Numbered from the stretch's first letter, positions 37,019 through 46,745 are shown. The stretch: 57,509 bases of DNA from Candidatus Methylaffinis lahnbergensis (GCA_002890675.1 PEFW01000017.1:1-57509), one strand, 5' to 3'. The notes: generated by a model not told the origin, from the letters alone. Numbers and translations are program-made.

Positions 37019-37133
37019 GGCGCCAATCACGCCCTCGGCACGACATCGACTTTAACATCGACGTCTTGCTCGCGCGAGCCGAGGATAATTCCCGCGACGG
37101 GCGAAATATCGGCGTAGTCGCGGCCTTTCGCGA
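37019..37133 (-). repeat. First copy of the duplicated transglutaminase 3' end
   Basis: This is the 3' end of the intact transglutaminase plus 8 bp beyond its stop, repeated at 36095-36209 with six mismatches and no gaps. Confidence 0.85.
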
Positions 37134-37905
37134 GCACGATATGATCGTTGCCGATGAGCATCGCATTGGTCGGATCGAGGTCCACCCAGCCTTGCGCCTC
37201 GCCGCACCACACGGAGACCCAGGCGTGCATCGCGTCGGCGCCTTCGAGGTGTTTTTTACCGGGAGGCGGATTGGTGCGGATATAGCCAGAAATATAGGCG
37301 GCGGGCAGGCCAAGCCCGCGCAATCCGGCGATCATGATATGGGCAAAATCCTGGCAGACGCCGCGCCGCTTCTCGAAGGCCAAGGAAAGCGGCGTCGAGA
37401 CCACCGTCGCCTTGGTGTCATATTTGAAATCGCTCCTGATCCGCCGCATCAATTCCGTGGCGCCGGCAAGTATCGGGCGACCGGCCGCAAAACTTTCGCG
37501 CGCATAATCGGCCGCCGGTTCGAAACGCGGCGCAAGGCGACTTGGATGCAGGAAATGGGCCGGTGAGTCCTTATCGAGCGAAGCGCTGGCAAAGGCGTCC
37601 TCCCGCACCGCTTCAAACGCCGGTGTTTCGCTTTGACCCCACGGCTCGCGTCGGTCGATCTCGACGCTTGTGTTGACCTCGACGATGAGTTTGCGATGCG
37701 CCGTTTCGATTGTGAGAAAGGTGAGGCGGTTGCCGAAAAAACACGTGCGCTCGATCATTTGCGCGGGCGTGGGGGTAACCGAGAGCTCGCTCGAAAGCAC
37801 GGTTTGTCCGAGCCCATCCGTCGGCAGCAGCCGCAGCGCGCAATGCGAGAACGTCACCGTCGAGCCGTATTCGTAAAGGGTCAGATGGCGGATATCGTAG
37901 ATCAC
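37027..37905 (-). CDS. Transglutaminase-like cysteine protease family protein
   Basis: The protein has 292 aa. An N-terminal Bact_transglu_N-type beta domain (LTLYEYGSTVTFSHCALRL) precedes the core. The catalytic triad is Cys in RRGVCQDFAH, His in DAMHAWVSVW and Asp in GWVDLDPTNAM. It overlaps the upstream ATP-grasp/alpha-E gene by 4 nt. This trio (ATP-grasp, alpha-E, transglutaminase) recurs in bacteria and is predicted to make and cleave a modified peptide, but the product is unknown. Confidence 0.9.
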   Translation of the reverse strand: MIYDIRHLTLYEYGSTVTFSHCALRLLPTDGLGQTVLSSELSVTPTPAQMIERTCFFGNRLTFLTIETAHRKLIVEVNTSVEIDRREPWGQSETPAFEAVREDAFASASLDKDSPAHFLHPSRLAPRFEPAADYARESFAAGRPILAGATELMRRIRSDFKYDTKATVVSTPLSLAFEKRRGVCQDFAHIMIAGLRGLGLPAAYISGYIRTNPPPGKKHLEGADAMHAWVSVWCGEAQGWVDLDPTNAMLIGNDHIVLAKGRDYADISPVAGIILGSREQDVDVKVDVVPRA

Positions 37906-40421
37906 GCGAGGCCGCTCGATTTGTCGGCCCGGGCAACATGCGGACCTTGCAGGAAATAGCGTGCGGCGATCGCGTCGGCAAGGCCGAGAAGGCTCTGCTC
38001 GAAGCCGAGGATTTTTTCATTGTCGAGGCTTGATGCGGTCGCCGTCGCCACTTCGGCCGCAAGCTGCAGGATCAGGCGGCGCGGCGCCTCGAGCATTCCA
38101 TCGTCGCTGAGCAACGGCAGAGTTTCAAGATGTTCGTCGAGCCGCTCGACCTGGAAGGCAACCGAGCGTGGATTGAACGAATCGAGCACGACCATGTCGC
38201 GAACCGGGTTGAGAGCGACGCCCATGAGATAGCGCGAACGATAGGTGATCTGCGAGTCGACGAGATCGAGCAAGGCGTCGAGATCGTCGGCTGGCGCGTC
38301 GCCGCTCGCGAAATGGCGGGCAAAGCGGCACGTGTTGACGCCCCGCTCGATGCGCCGCCCGGTATCGAAAACGCGCCAGCCAGCGCCGCGATTCATGTTT
38401 TCCTGAGCCAAGCCGGAGATCGCCGCGATCGTCCGCAAGGCCGCGTCGGCACGCTCGAAAGTCTCGGCCTCGGCGAGCGGCCCGGGCCCGTCGATGGAAA
38501 GGTCTTGATTAAGGTCGCCGATAAGCCGCCAGGTATCCGTCGAGAGCCGTTCGCGAATGAACGATGCGGCGCGGCGCGCATCGCGCACGAGCGATGAGGC
38601 CGAGCCATACTCCTCGCCGCCATGCAGGGCGATCGCGGCAAGCGCCATGGCGCTGGAGACCGTTTCAATCGGCGCGGCGTGCCACGCAACAAGCAAGCTG
38701 GTGAGCTTGGATACCGCCGATCCCGGTTGGGCGATCCCCGCGCCGGTCTCGATCATCCGGCCGGCGAGGCAGCGGATGAGCCGCAAAGTCGCTTCCGAGC
38801 GCTCGATATAACGCCCGAGCCAAAATAGATTGTCCGCGGCCCGGCTCGGCAAGGTGCCCATGATGCGCCGGATGCGAATGGTCTCGTCGGTGGGCAGCAA
38901 GCTCACCATCGCGACGGGCTTGTCGGCAAGCACCCAGACATCGGCCGATTGGACCCCCTCGCCCATCGACACCGCGCGCGCATCGGCGCGGCCGGAAATG
39001 CGGCAGAACCCGCCTGGCATGATGTTCCATCCCTCTGGCGCGCGCGCCGCATAGACGCGCAGAACGAAGGGCCGCGGCTCGATCCGGCCATCGTGCCACA
39101 CGGGGGTCGTCGAGAGATTGACGATTTCCTGGCCGACGAAATCCACACCGCGCTCGGCCATGGCGGCAGCGAGTCGGCTCTTCGCTTCCGCGTCGAGCGC
39201 CGCGTCGACGAGGGGTTGGTTGGCGGCAAAGCCTTGGACTGGATTGCCGAAGGCGCCGGCAATCGCAAGCTCGTCCATGTCCGCGATGACGAACTGGCGC
39301 GCCCGGGCCTGGCCGCACCACCAGGTCGCGATATTCGGCAGGCGGAGGTCCTCACCTAGCAATGTGCGGCAGAGTTTCGGCATGAAACTCATCATGACGG
39401 GTGCTTCGAGCACGCCGGACCCGAGCGCATTGGCGAGGACGACGCCGCCCTCGCGCAGGGCATCGACTAGACCCGGCACACCTAGTCGCGAACGGGCGTT
39501 GAGTTCGAGCGGATCGGCGAAATCGCTGTCGATTCGCCGCCAGATCACGTCGGCGCGCTTCAGCCCGGCGATCGTGCGGACATGCACCTGGCCATCGCGC
39601 ATCGTCAAATCGCCGCCTTCGACCAGAAGCAGGCCGAGATAGCGGGCGAGGTAGGCCTGCTCGAAATAAGTTTCGTTAAAAGGGCCCGGCGTCAAAAGGC
39701 AGATGCGCGGGTCCGAACGCTGCGCCATCGACGTAAGGCCGAGGCGGAACGCCTCGAAGAATGGCGCTAGCCGCTCGACATTCATATCGCGGTAGAGGGC
39801 CGGGAAAGCGCGAGCCAGGATAAGCCGGTTGGCGAGCGCGTAGCCGGCACCCGACGGCGCCTGCGCACGGTCGCCGAGGACCCACCAGCGGCCATCCGGC
39901 CCGCGCCCGATGTCGGCGGCGTAAATATGCAAGTATTTGCCGCCCGGCGGTTTCACCCCATGCAAGGGGTGCAGAAACTCGGGGCTGCCGGTGACGGCGG
40001 CGGCGGGCAAATCGCCCGCGGCGATCAACCGGCCCTCGCCGTAAATATCGGCCAACACAAGTTCCAGGAGCCGCGCGCGCTGCTCGATGCCTCGCGCGAT
40101 CTCGCGCCATTCGCCGGCTTCGATAAGGAGCGGCACATGCGAGAGCGGCCAGGCGCGCTCGCTGGTATCCCCGTAGGCGCGATAGGAGACGCCCGTGTCG
40201 CGAATATGCCGGTCGGCGGTGGCGAAGCGCTTGCCGATGTCGTCGGCGCCGAGTTCCGTCAACGCGGTGAGAAACCGCAGCCAATGCGCGCGCGGGCGCC
40301 CGTCCGCGCCGATGAATTCGTCCGGGATGCCCGGCAGCGGCCTGTAGCCGGCCGCGAGATTGACCACGCGCCCGGCCGCGTCGAGGTCTGCTTTGGCCCG
40401 GTCCGGTGCGCTAAGGCTCAT
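37902..40421 (-). CDS. Circularly permuted ATP-grasp fused to alpha-E domain
   Basis: The protein has 839 aa. The first half (to about residue 500) is the circularly permuted ATP-grasp type 2 domain with GGKYLHIYAADIGRGPDGRW, VLLVEGGDLTMRDG-like and MSFMPKLCRTLLGEDLRLPN segments. The second half is the helical alpha-E domain with LFWLGRYIERSEATLRLIR, RRIERGVNTCR and ITYRSRYLM. These are usually separate genes; here they are fused. It probably ligates an amino acid or peptide. It leads the operon with the transglutaminase. Confidence 0.9.
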   Translation of the reverse strand: MSLSAPDRAKADLDAAGRVVNLAAGYRPLPGIPDEFIGADGRPRAHWLRFLTALTELGADDIGKRFATADRHIRDTGVSYRAYGDTSERAWPLSHVPLLIEAGEWREIARGIEQRARLLELVLADIYGEGRLIAAGDLPAAAVTGSPEFLHPLHGVKPPGGKYLHIYAADIGRGPDGRWWVLGDRAQAPSGAGYALANRLILARAFPALYRDMNVERLAPFFEAFRLGLTSMAQRSDPRICLLTPGPFNETYFEQAYLARYLGLLLVEGGDLTMRDGQVHVRTIAGLKRADVIWRRIDSDFADPLELNARSRLGVPGLVDALREGGVVLANALGSGVLEAPVMMSFMPKLCRTLLGEDLRLPNIATWWCGQARARQFVIADMDELAIAGAFGNPVQGFAANQPLVDAALDAEAKSRLAAAMAERGVDFVGQEIVNLSTTPVWHDGRIEPRPFVLRVYAARAPEGWNIMPGGFCRISGRADARAVSMGEGVQSADVWVLADKPVAMVSLLPTDETIRIRRIMGTLPSRAADNLFWLGRYIERSEATLRLIRCLAGRMIETGAGIAQPGSAVSKLTSLLVAWHAAPIETVSSAMALAAIALHGGEEYGSASSLVRDARRAASFIRERLSTDTWRLIGDLNQDLSIDGPGPLAEAETFERADAALRTIAAISGLAQENMNRGAGWRVFDTGRRIERGVNTCRFARHFASGDAPADDLDALLDLVDSQITYRSRYLMGVALNPVRDMVVLDSFNPRSVAFQVERLDEHLETLPLLSDDGMLEAPRRLILQLAAEVATATASSLDNEKILGFEQSLLGLADAIAARYFLQGPHVARADKSSGLA

Positions 40422-40967
40422 CTATGATTGCTTCGGCCGGAAGGAGTTTAGGATCGCCGCATCGGTCTCGATATACGCGGCGCCGATAAGATCGAGACAA
40501 TAGGGGACCGCCGGAAAGACCGCGTTGAGGCAGGTTTCGATCGACGCCGGCTTGCCCGGCAGATTTATCACGAGACAAGGCCCGCGATGCGCGGCGATCT
40601 GGCGCGATAGAATCGCGGTCGGAACCTGTTTGAGGCTTTCCTGGCGCATGAGTTCGCCAAAGCCAGGCAGCACGCGCGGCGCCGCCGCCAGGGTCGCCTC
40701 CGGCGTGAGATCGCGCGGGGATGGTCCGGTGCCGCCCGTTGTCAGGATCAAATCGCAATGCTCCTTGTCGGCGAGCTCGATTAGCGTATCGCGCACGGAC
40801 TCGAAGCCGTCCGGGATGATTTTTCGCACGACATGAAAAGGGCTTTTTAGGATTTTCGTCAAATAGGCGGCGATGGCGGGTCCACTTTTATCCTCATAGA
40901 TCCCGATGCTGGCGCGGTCGGAAGCCGTGACGACCCCGATGATCGCCGCGCGTGTCTCGTCCGCCAT
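40422..40967 (-). CDS. mogA: Molybdopterin adenylyltransferase
   Basis: The protein has 181 aa from the Met before ADETRAAIIG; a longer frame runs upstream but is not needed. ASDRASIGIYEDKSG, TTGGTGPSPRDLTPEA and INLPGKPASIE are the MoaB/Mog motifs. It adenylates molybdopterin before molybdenum insertion. It ends adjacent to the ATP-grasp/alpha-E start (about 1 nt gap), so it may be transcribed with that operon. Confidence 0.93.
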   Translation of the reverse strand: MADETRAAIIGVVTASDRASIGIYEDKSGPAIAAYLTKILKSPFHVVRKIIPDGFESVRDTLIELADKEHCDLILTTGGTGPSPRDLTPEATLAAAPRVLPGFGELMRQESLKQVPTAILSRQIAAHRGPCLVINLPGKPASIETCLNAVFPAVPYCLDLIGAAYIETDAAILNSFRPKQS

Positions 40968-41155
40968 TGCACAACCTTCGGTCTGCTTTGGGACCCGCCG
41001 GACGGCCCTTCGCTCCTTATAGCGGAAAAAAGGCGCGAACCTATCCAAAAAGCGCGGACGTTTCCCTTTACGGGCGCCAGTCCAAACCAAGAGTGGGATC
41101 GAACCGATCTTACGTCTTTCCCTCTTGCGGATGTAAGATTCCCCTTCACCAGCAG

Positions 41156-41820
41156 ATGACCGTGACGGAGCAGGGGCTGCTCCTAGGGGCCGGGACCTTG
41201 CCCGCGAAAATAAGCGATGACGGCATTTGCCTCGAGGGCGAGGAAGAGCGGATCCTTACCCTGCTTGCCGTTGCCTATGGGCGCAATGTGCCCGCCGCGA
41301 CTCTTGGCTCCTTTCGCCGGGCGGCAAAACATCGGCGGAGCGGCGACAATAGTTTCGCCGCCATTTTTCTCGCCCAGAACGGCTTGGGAAAGCTCGACGA
41401 GGATGGCGCCTATCGCCTGTCGTTGGCGCCAGCTTGCCCGCGAGCTGGGGCTTAGGCTGCCCCGCCCTGACCTAGAGAAGGCGAGGTACTATCAGAACGA
41501 GCTGTGGATTCCAGCCGGAAATCACCTGGGGAGCGGCGAACGGACGAAGGGTGGTGCCTCGGCACCCGGCGCTGACCGAGGGGAGATTGGCGGGGGCGAA
41601 TTCCGGCAAAGTCCATCAGGTCTTCGAGCTTCCCAAGGATGCGATCGCTGTCACCTGGCCGGATGGATCAAAAATCTACGATCCGGATTCCACAACCAAA
41701 AGGCTCATGGCTCCGCCGCAGGCAAATTTTCATGACGTCTATGCGGCTCGCTCTTCGCCCAATGCTCGGCGTAAAACCAAAACACATGCGATTCCATCGG
41801 CTAGCCCCCAACCCAGTTGA
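41156..41820 (+). pseudogene. Decayed hypothetical gene with at least two frameshifts
   Basis: Three adjoining frames appear to form one old protein. Frame one from 41156 gives LTLLAVAYGRNVPAATLGSF and FAAIFLAQNGLGKLDEDGAY. Frame two from about 41430 gives ARELGLRLPRPDLEK and RYYQNELWIPAGNHLGSG. Frame three from about 41545 gives SGKVHQVFELPKDAIAVTW and DGSKIYDPDS. The pattern, ending in a basic IPAG-type motif, recalls unnamed proteins abundant in Beijerinckiaceae and Bradyrhizobium genomes. Both shifts are +1. Confidence 0.4.
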
Positions 41821-42075
41821 CCAACCTCTTGCATCAAAGCATGGTTAATTAGGTCTAAACCCTATGAAGTAGGATCGCTCCTCAACTGGACTTTGCGGAT
41901 TTTATGCCGCGTAGCAAAGCACTTCCGTGCGCCTGTTCGAGAGGGCGGGGGGATGCACGCGGCTTTCCTGAAACCCCCTTCGATGGACCACGATGGACGA
42001 ACCATCCGAAAATTTATCGGCGCCCTGTCGAGAGCAGCGCACAGGAAAGCTCGCGCGCGATAGGGGAGCACGGGC

Positions 42076-43011
42076 TCAGCCGCCGAGGCGACGGAAAAAA
42101 TCCCAAACGAGCTTCGCGCTATTGACGTCGCCATAGGCGAGGCCATGCCCTGGTCCGCTTTCGCTCGAAAGACCAGATAGCGCGCGACCGCCCCCTTCGA
42201 TCCGGACCGCTTCAACCGGTACTTCGCAATTGTTCAGCTTGTCGAGGTAGGTACGCGTGCCATCGTGGGGGTCCTTGTCGGGGAAAATGGTAGTCGTTAT
42301 GCCCCCGCCGCAGCCCGCAAACTTGCCGAAGAGACCTAGCGTCGCGTCGAGGGAGAGAAGCTCCGTCTTGCCATGTGGCAAACTCGCCTTGCCGGCATGA
42401 AAGGAAACCAAGGTATCCGCGGTGCCCGCAATCATCATGAGGGGAATCGGATGCGACGGTTTGCAGGACGCTTCAAAATCGGATGGCAGGCTAGCCCCGA
42501 GCACCGCCATTCCCGCAAAAACGTTCTTTTCGTCGCAGGCGAGCCGCAAAGCCAACATCCCCCCAGTGGCTATGCCAACGAGAAAGACCTTGCCCCGGTC
42601 GGCAATGCCCCGGGTGACGAACTTCGCGATCAGATCATGGATAAAGACCAGATCGCGGCGCGCCTCGGGTCCAGGCGCGTCCCCCCAACGCCCGGCTAGA
42701 GGTTCCGGATATATCAGGACCGCACCGGATGACCGCGCCATTTCTTCAAAGCCGAATAATCGCCGGAGGCGCGCGCCCTTCTCCCTGACGCCACGCAAGA
42801 TTATGATGGCCGGCCGGCGCGCTTGCTTAAGCCGCCGGTGCTCGACGAGGATGGCGCTGCGCGGGACACCGTCCGACACGATCGTAACGCGGCCCGCTGC
42901 CGCCAAGGCGCCCGATGGAAACCCCGTGAAGGCAAGCAATAGCCAAAAGGCTCCCGCCAGCGAACCGGCAACAAGCACAAACGCGATTGATTTGCGGCCC
43001 CGCACGTTCAT
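42076..43011 (-). CDS. PHB depolymerase/feruloyl esterase-like protein lacking the nucleophile Ser
   Basis: The protein has 311 aa from the ATG at 43011. An N-terminal signal-anchor (about 8-36) suggests export. The fold follows LpqC/PHB depolymerase: PAIIILRGVREKGARL, then VFLVGIATGGMLALRLAC, then PIPLMMIAGTADTLV. At the nucleophile elbow the family has G-x-S-x-G; here it reads G-I-A-T-G, with Ala in place of Ser. The Asp of GTADTLV is present, and GPGHGLAYG supplies a His. It may be catalytically dead or a binding protein. Confidence 0.7.
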   Translation of the reverse strand: MNVRGRKSIAFVLVAGSLAGAFWLLLAFTGFPSGALAAAGRVTIVSDGVPRSAILVEHRRLKQARRPAIIILRGVREKGARLRRLFGFEEMARSSGAVLIYPEPLAGRWGDAPGPEARRDLVFIHDLIAKFVTRGIADRGKVFLVGIATGGMLALRLACDEKNVFAGMAVLGASLPSDFEASCKPSHPIPLMMIAGTADTLVSFHAGKASLPHGKTELLSLDATLGLFGKFAGCGGGITTTIFPDKDPHDGTRTYLDKLNNCEVPVEAVRIEGGGRALSGLSSESGPGHGLAYGDVNSAKLVWDFFRRLGG

Positions 43012-43357
43012 GTCTTCCACCGCTACCAATTATGCTATCGGCGTTTCGACTTTTCTTGCCGGGCAAAATTTGTGCCAGAATGCATCAACGCATGATAGCC
43101 TATACCGAGGAGACTCAATAAGGAAAAAGCACGGAGGTTCATCGCGCCGGGACAATTTGGCTTCCAGAGATTGGCCAACGGCTTGGGGTGATCCGGCTTA
43201 GCGAGGGTTCCGTCCAGGCCGATGCGCCCTCAAGCGTGTGTCCGAATTCGGGCGGTTCTGGAGTCTTCTAATGTCCGCATTTAATGTACGCGTTGCCCTG
43301 GAGTACCAATTGCGTTAGGGGAAGGGGCATCGAATTATTGAGGGGGGGTAAAGTTCC
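43012..43357. other. 346-bp intergenic stretch upstream of sdhC
   Basis: The divergent promoters of the esterase-like gene and the sdh operon should lie here. A GGGGGGG run precedes the sdhC ATG by about 10 nt as its ribosome site. No gene or hairpin stands out. Confidence 0.4.
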
Positions 43358-43771
43358 ATGACAGAGGCGGAGTTCGGCGCGAGCGGCATCGAGAAACGCC
43401 GGCCGCTGTCACCACATCTGCAAATCTACCGGCCGATGCTGACCATGATGATGTCGATTGCGCATCGCATCACCGGGGCAGCGCTCTATTTCGGCACCTT
43501 GTTGCTCGCGTGGTTTTTAATTGCCGTGTCCACCGGCGGCGGCGCCTACGATGCGGCTGCCTATTGCTTAAATTCGATCGCCGGGAAACTGGTTCTATTC
43601 GGTTTCACCTGGGCCCTATTTCATCACCTTCTCGGCGGCATACGTCACGCCATTTGGGAGACGGGTCATGGTTTGGAGCATCCGCAACGCGATTGGCTGG
43701 CAAGAGCCACATTATTCGGCGGCGTCGTCCTGACGGTGACCGTCTGGACCATCGCTTATCTGGTTCGTTAG
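43358..43771 (+). CDS. sdhC: Succinate dehydrogenase cytochrome b556 subunit
   Basis: The protein has 137 aa. RPLSPHLQIYRPMLTMMMSI and AHRITGAALYFG are the SdhC signature (the Ser/Arg quinone site and start of helix 1). Three membrane helices are visible. HHLLGGIRHAIWETGHGLE carries the heme-ligand His. It anchors the SdhAB dimer and passes electrons to ubiquinone. Confidence 0.95.
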   Translation: MTEAEFGASGIEKRRPLSPHLQIYRPMLTMMMSIAHRITGAALYFGTLLLAWFLIAVSTGGGAYDAAAYCLNSIAGKLVLFGFTWALFHHLLGGIRHAIWETGHGLEHPQRDWLARATLFGGVVLTVTVWTIAYLVR

Positions 43772-43852
43772 AATCGTCCTGGCCGACGCCGCCAACCGGC
43801 GGATTGCAAAATCCAAAACATTGCCAGGAAGCCATGGGAGGAATAGGTAGTC

Positions 43853-44245
43853 ATGGCAAAAAGACTCGCGCCGGTTCGCCCCGTGATGAGCAGGGTGCGC
43901 TTCCTCGGCTCCGCCAAATCCGGCACCGCGGACGCTTGGAACATGCGCATCACCTCGCTCGCGCTTGTCCCCTTGTCGATCGCATTTGTCGCAATCGTAT
44001 TGTCGCTTCTCGGCAAGGATTACGCGGCAGTGCGAGCCGAACTCGGGCATCCCCTTCCTGCGATTTTGATGCTTCTCTTCATCTTGTCCGGGGTCTTCCA
44101 CATGAAGCTCGGAATGCAGTCGATTATCGACGATTATGTGCATGCCGCGCAGCTGAAGGAGGGGGCGCTGATCGGGAATCTTTTTTTCTCGGTTTGCATC
44201 GGCTTGGCTTGCATTTACGCGGTCTTGAAACTGAGCTTTACCTGA
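43853..44245 (+). CDS. sdhD: Succinate dehydrogenase membrane anchor subunit
   Basis: The protein has 130 aa. GSAKSGTADAWNMRITSLALV opens the first helix, typical of alphaproteobacterial SdhD. SGVFHMKLGMQSIIDDYVH carries the heme-ligand His and quinone-site Asp/Tyr. Three helices are visible. The gene is 81 bp after sdhC and 54 bp before sdhA, in one operon. Confidence 0.92.
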   Translation: MAKRLAPVRPVMSRVRFLGSAKSGTADAWNMRITSLALVPLSIAFVAIVLSLLGKDYAAVRAELGHPLPAILMLLFILSGVFHMKLGMQSIIDDYVHAAQLKEGALIGNLFFSVCIGLACIYAVLKLSFT

Positions 44246-44299
44246 AGGGCCGCCGGGCGATTATCGCGCAAGAGAGGGGAAATTTCGAAAGACGATGGC

Positions 44300-46138
44300 A
44301 TGACATCCAACGCCACCTTCAACGGCAACGCCGCTCCGGCTCGTAGCGGCGCCGCCTATCCGATTACCGACCATACGTTCGACGTTGTCGTCGTCGGTGC
44401 CGGTGGCGCGGGATTGCGGGCGACCATTGGCTGTTCGCAGGCGGGACTGCGGACAGCGTGCATCACCAAGGTATTTCCGACCCGCTCGCACACGGTCGCG
44501 GCGCAAGGCGGCGTCGCGGCGGCGCTCGGCAACATGGGGCCAGACGATTGGAGATGGCACATGTACGACACCGTTAAGGGGTCGGATTGGCTCGGCGATC
44601 AGGATTCGATCGAGTATCTCTGCCGCAATGCGCCGGCCGCCGTGTATGAACTCGAGCATTGGGGCGTGCCGTTCTCGCGCACCGAGGATGGCCGCATCTA
44701 CCAACGCGCGTTCGGCGGCATGACCACCAAGTTCGGCAAGGGTCCGCCGGCGCAGCGCACTTGCGCGGCGGCCGACCGGACCGGCCATGCAATGCTGCAT
44801 ACTCTCTACGGTCAGGCGTTGCAACACAAGACCGAATTCTTCGTTGAGTTCTTCGCGATCGACCTGATCATGGAGGATGGCCGCTGCCGCGGCGTCGTCT
44901 GCATGAAGCTCGACGACGGCACCATGCATCGCTTCCGTTCGCAACTTGTGATCCTGGCGACCGGCGGCTACGGCCGGGCTTATTTCTCTTGTACATCCGC
45001 GCATATTTGCACCGGCGACGGAAACGCCATGGTGTTGCGCGCCGGGCTTCCCTTGCAGGATATGGAATTCGTGCAGTTCCATCCAACCGGCATTTTCGGC
45101 GCCGGCTGCCTCATCACCGAAGGCTCGCGCGGCGAGGGCGGCTATTTAGCCAATTCCGAAGGCGAACGCTTCATGGAGCGCTACGCGCCTTCGGTGAAGG
45201 ACCTTGCGCCGCGCGATATGGTATCGCGGGCGATGACCGTCGAAATCCGCGAAGGCCGCGGCGTTGGCAAGAATCGAGACCACATTTATTTGCACCTCGA
45301 ACACCTCGACCCAAAAATTCTGCACGAACGCCTGCCCGGCATTTCCGAAAGCGCCCGGATTTTCGCCGGCGTGGACGTGACCAGGGAGCCGATCCCCGTG
45401 CTGCCCACCGCGCATTACAACATGGGCGGCATTCCGGCGAATTTTCATGGCGAGGTCATCACCAAGAAGGACGGTGATCCGGATGGCGTCGTGCCCGGCC
45501 TCCTGGCAATCGGCGAGGCCGCCTGCGTCTCCGTACATGGCGCCAACAGACTCGGCTCGAATTCGCTCATCGACATAATCGTCTTCGGCCGCGCCGCCGG
45601 TTTGCGCGCGGCGGAACTCGCGACGCCGGGCGCCAAACAGGCCGACCTTCCGGCAGGTTCCGCCGACCAGGCGCTTTCTCGCCTCGACCGCTTCCGTTAT
45701 GCCAAGGGCGAAATTCCAACCGCCGAGCTTCGCCTCAGGATGCAGAAGGTGATGCAGAACCATTGCTCGGTCTATCGCACCGGAACCATTTTGGAGGAGG
45801 GCTCGAAGCTTATCCATGAGGTCTGGGCAGCGAGAGACCAGATTTCCGTCACCGACCGTTCAATGATTTGGAATTCGGACCTCATCGAGACGTTGGAATT
45901 CGACAATCTCATCGTGCAAGCGGTCGTCACCATGGATAGCGCGGCACGCCGCACCGAATCCCGCGGCGCCCATGCGCGGGAAGACTTTCCCGCGCGCGAT
46001 GATATCAACTGGATGAAGCATACGCTCTCCTCGATCGACGCTGATGCCCGCACGGTTGCGATCGATTACCGCCCCGTGCACAGTTTTACGATGACCAACG
46101 AGATGCCCTATATCGAACCGAAAAAGCGGGTGTATTGA
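44300..46138 (+). CDS. sdhA: Succinate dehydrogenase flavoprotein subunit
   Basis: The protein has 612 aa. FAD-binding [12 protein letters not shown], the covalent-flavin His in [27 protein letters not shown] and the active-site [15 protein letters not shown] are present. It oxidises succinate to fumarate in the citric acid cycle and complex II. Normally sdhB follows within a few bases; here about 600 bp of foreign sequence intervene. Confidence 0.97.
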   Translation: MTSNATFNGNAAPARSGAAYPITDHTFDVVVVGAGGAGLRATIGCSQAGLRTACITKVFPTRSHTVAAQGGVAAALGNMGPDDWRWHMYDTVKGSDWLGDQDSIEYLCRNAPAAVYELEHWGVPFSRTEDGRIYQRAFGGMTTKFGKGPPAQRTCAAADRTGHAMLHTLYGQALQHKTEFFVEFFAIDLIMEDGRCRGVVCMKLDDGTMHRFRSQLVILATGGYGRAYFSCTSAHICTGDGNAMVLRAGLPLQDMEFVQFHPTGIFGAGCLITEGSRGEGGYLANSEGERFMERYAPSVKDLAPRDMVSRAMTVEIREGRGVGKNRDHIYLHLEHLDPKILHERLPGISESARIFAGVDVTREPIPVLPTAHYNMGGIPANFHGEVITKKDGDPDGVVPGLLAIGEAACVSVHGANRLGSNSLIDIIVFGRAAGLRAAELATPGAKQADLPAGSADQALSRLDRFRYAKGEIPTAELRLRMQKVMQNHCSVYRTGTILEEGSKLIHEVWAARDQISVTDRSMIWNSDLIETLEFDNLIVQAVVTMDSAARRTESRGAHAREDFPARDDINWMKHTLSSIDADARTVAIDYRPVHSFTMTNEMPYIEPKKRVY

Positions 46139-46156
46139 GCCCTCAAGGACGCGCAA

Positions 46157-46745
46157 ATGGAAATGGACGGGGAACAATTCGTAAGTATTCTGACAAAAGA
46201 GTTCGGTCTTCAGCTGGGTGCTGTGACAAAAAATCAGTGGAAAGGTAAGAAAGCAATTACTGCGAGGATACTGTGAAACGCATTTCATAAGTTTGAGCGT
46301 CAGCGTTTAACCCAGGCGATCGAACCAATTGTTGAGTTTCATCACCTGAATTTCGAGCACGATAACAATATGGACACGTTCGCAAAGCGAATAGACAACA
46401 AAAGTCACCTAGATAAATTGAAGAACACGACTGGAATATATGCATTTTTTAAAAGCGAAGGCAGTTTAGTTTATGTCGGAAAAAGCTGAAAAAGGAAAAG
46501 ATGGAAAAAACACTCTGTTCAAGGAGATGAATCAGCGCTATAACAAAAAAAAGGTGCTTTTTCGCGTAATCGAAAACGGCAAGGCTTGCCGGGCCGATGC
46601 GTACATTAAAAATGTCGCAGAGTACTTCTCCGCTTACAAAGTTGACGAACACCTGATCAAAAACGTCGAGGCCCTTTTGACGCGTATCATAATCAATAAT
46701 GCCTCGAACCTCCGAATTGAGAGTTTCACCAAGCGGAGCATTTGA
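46157..46745 (+). pseudogene. GIY-YIG nuclease-like gene inserted between sdhA and sdhB, with stop and frameshift
   Basis: The ATG at 46157 follows AAGGA. The frame gives EQFVSILTKEFGLQLGAV to KKAITARIL, then TGA at 46274-46276. The same frame goes on as NAFHKFERQRLTQAIEPIVE and reaches the GIY-YIG core TGIYAFFKSEGSLVYVGK, then TGA at 46487. In the +1 frame the protein continues as AEKGKDGKNTLFKEMNQ to the stop at 46743-46745. Removing one A from GGAAAAAGC (46479-46485) would join them as YVGKAEKGKD. The GC content is far below that of sdhA and sdhB. Its stop TGA shares the A of the sdhB ATG. Confidence 0.75.

Noticed and set aside
41064..41140. tRNA-like T-arm (GGTTCGATCCC) on the minus strand upstream of mogA
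   Set aside because: The T-stem pairs at only 3 of 5 positions and no acceptor or anticodon arm can be folded around it.
46142..46290. TGA in the sdh insert as a selenocysteine or recoded codon
   Set aside because: No downstream stem-loop like a SECIS is visible and a second stop plus frameshift follow, so decay is simpler.
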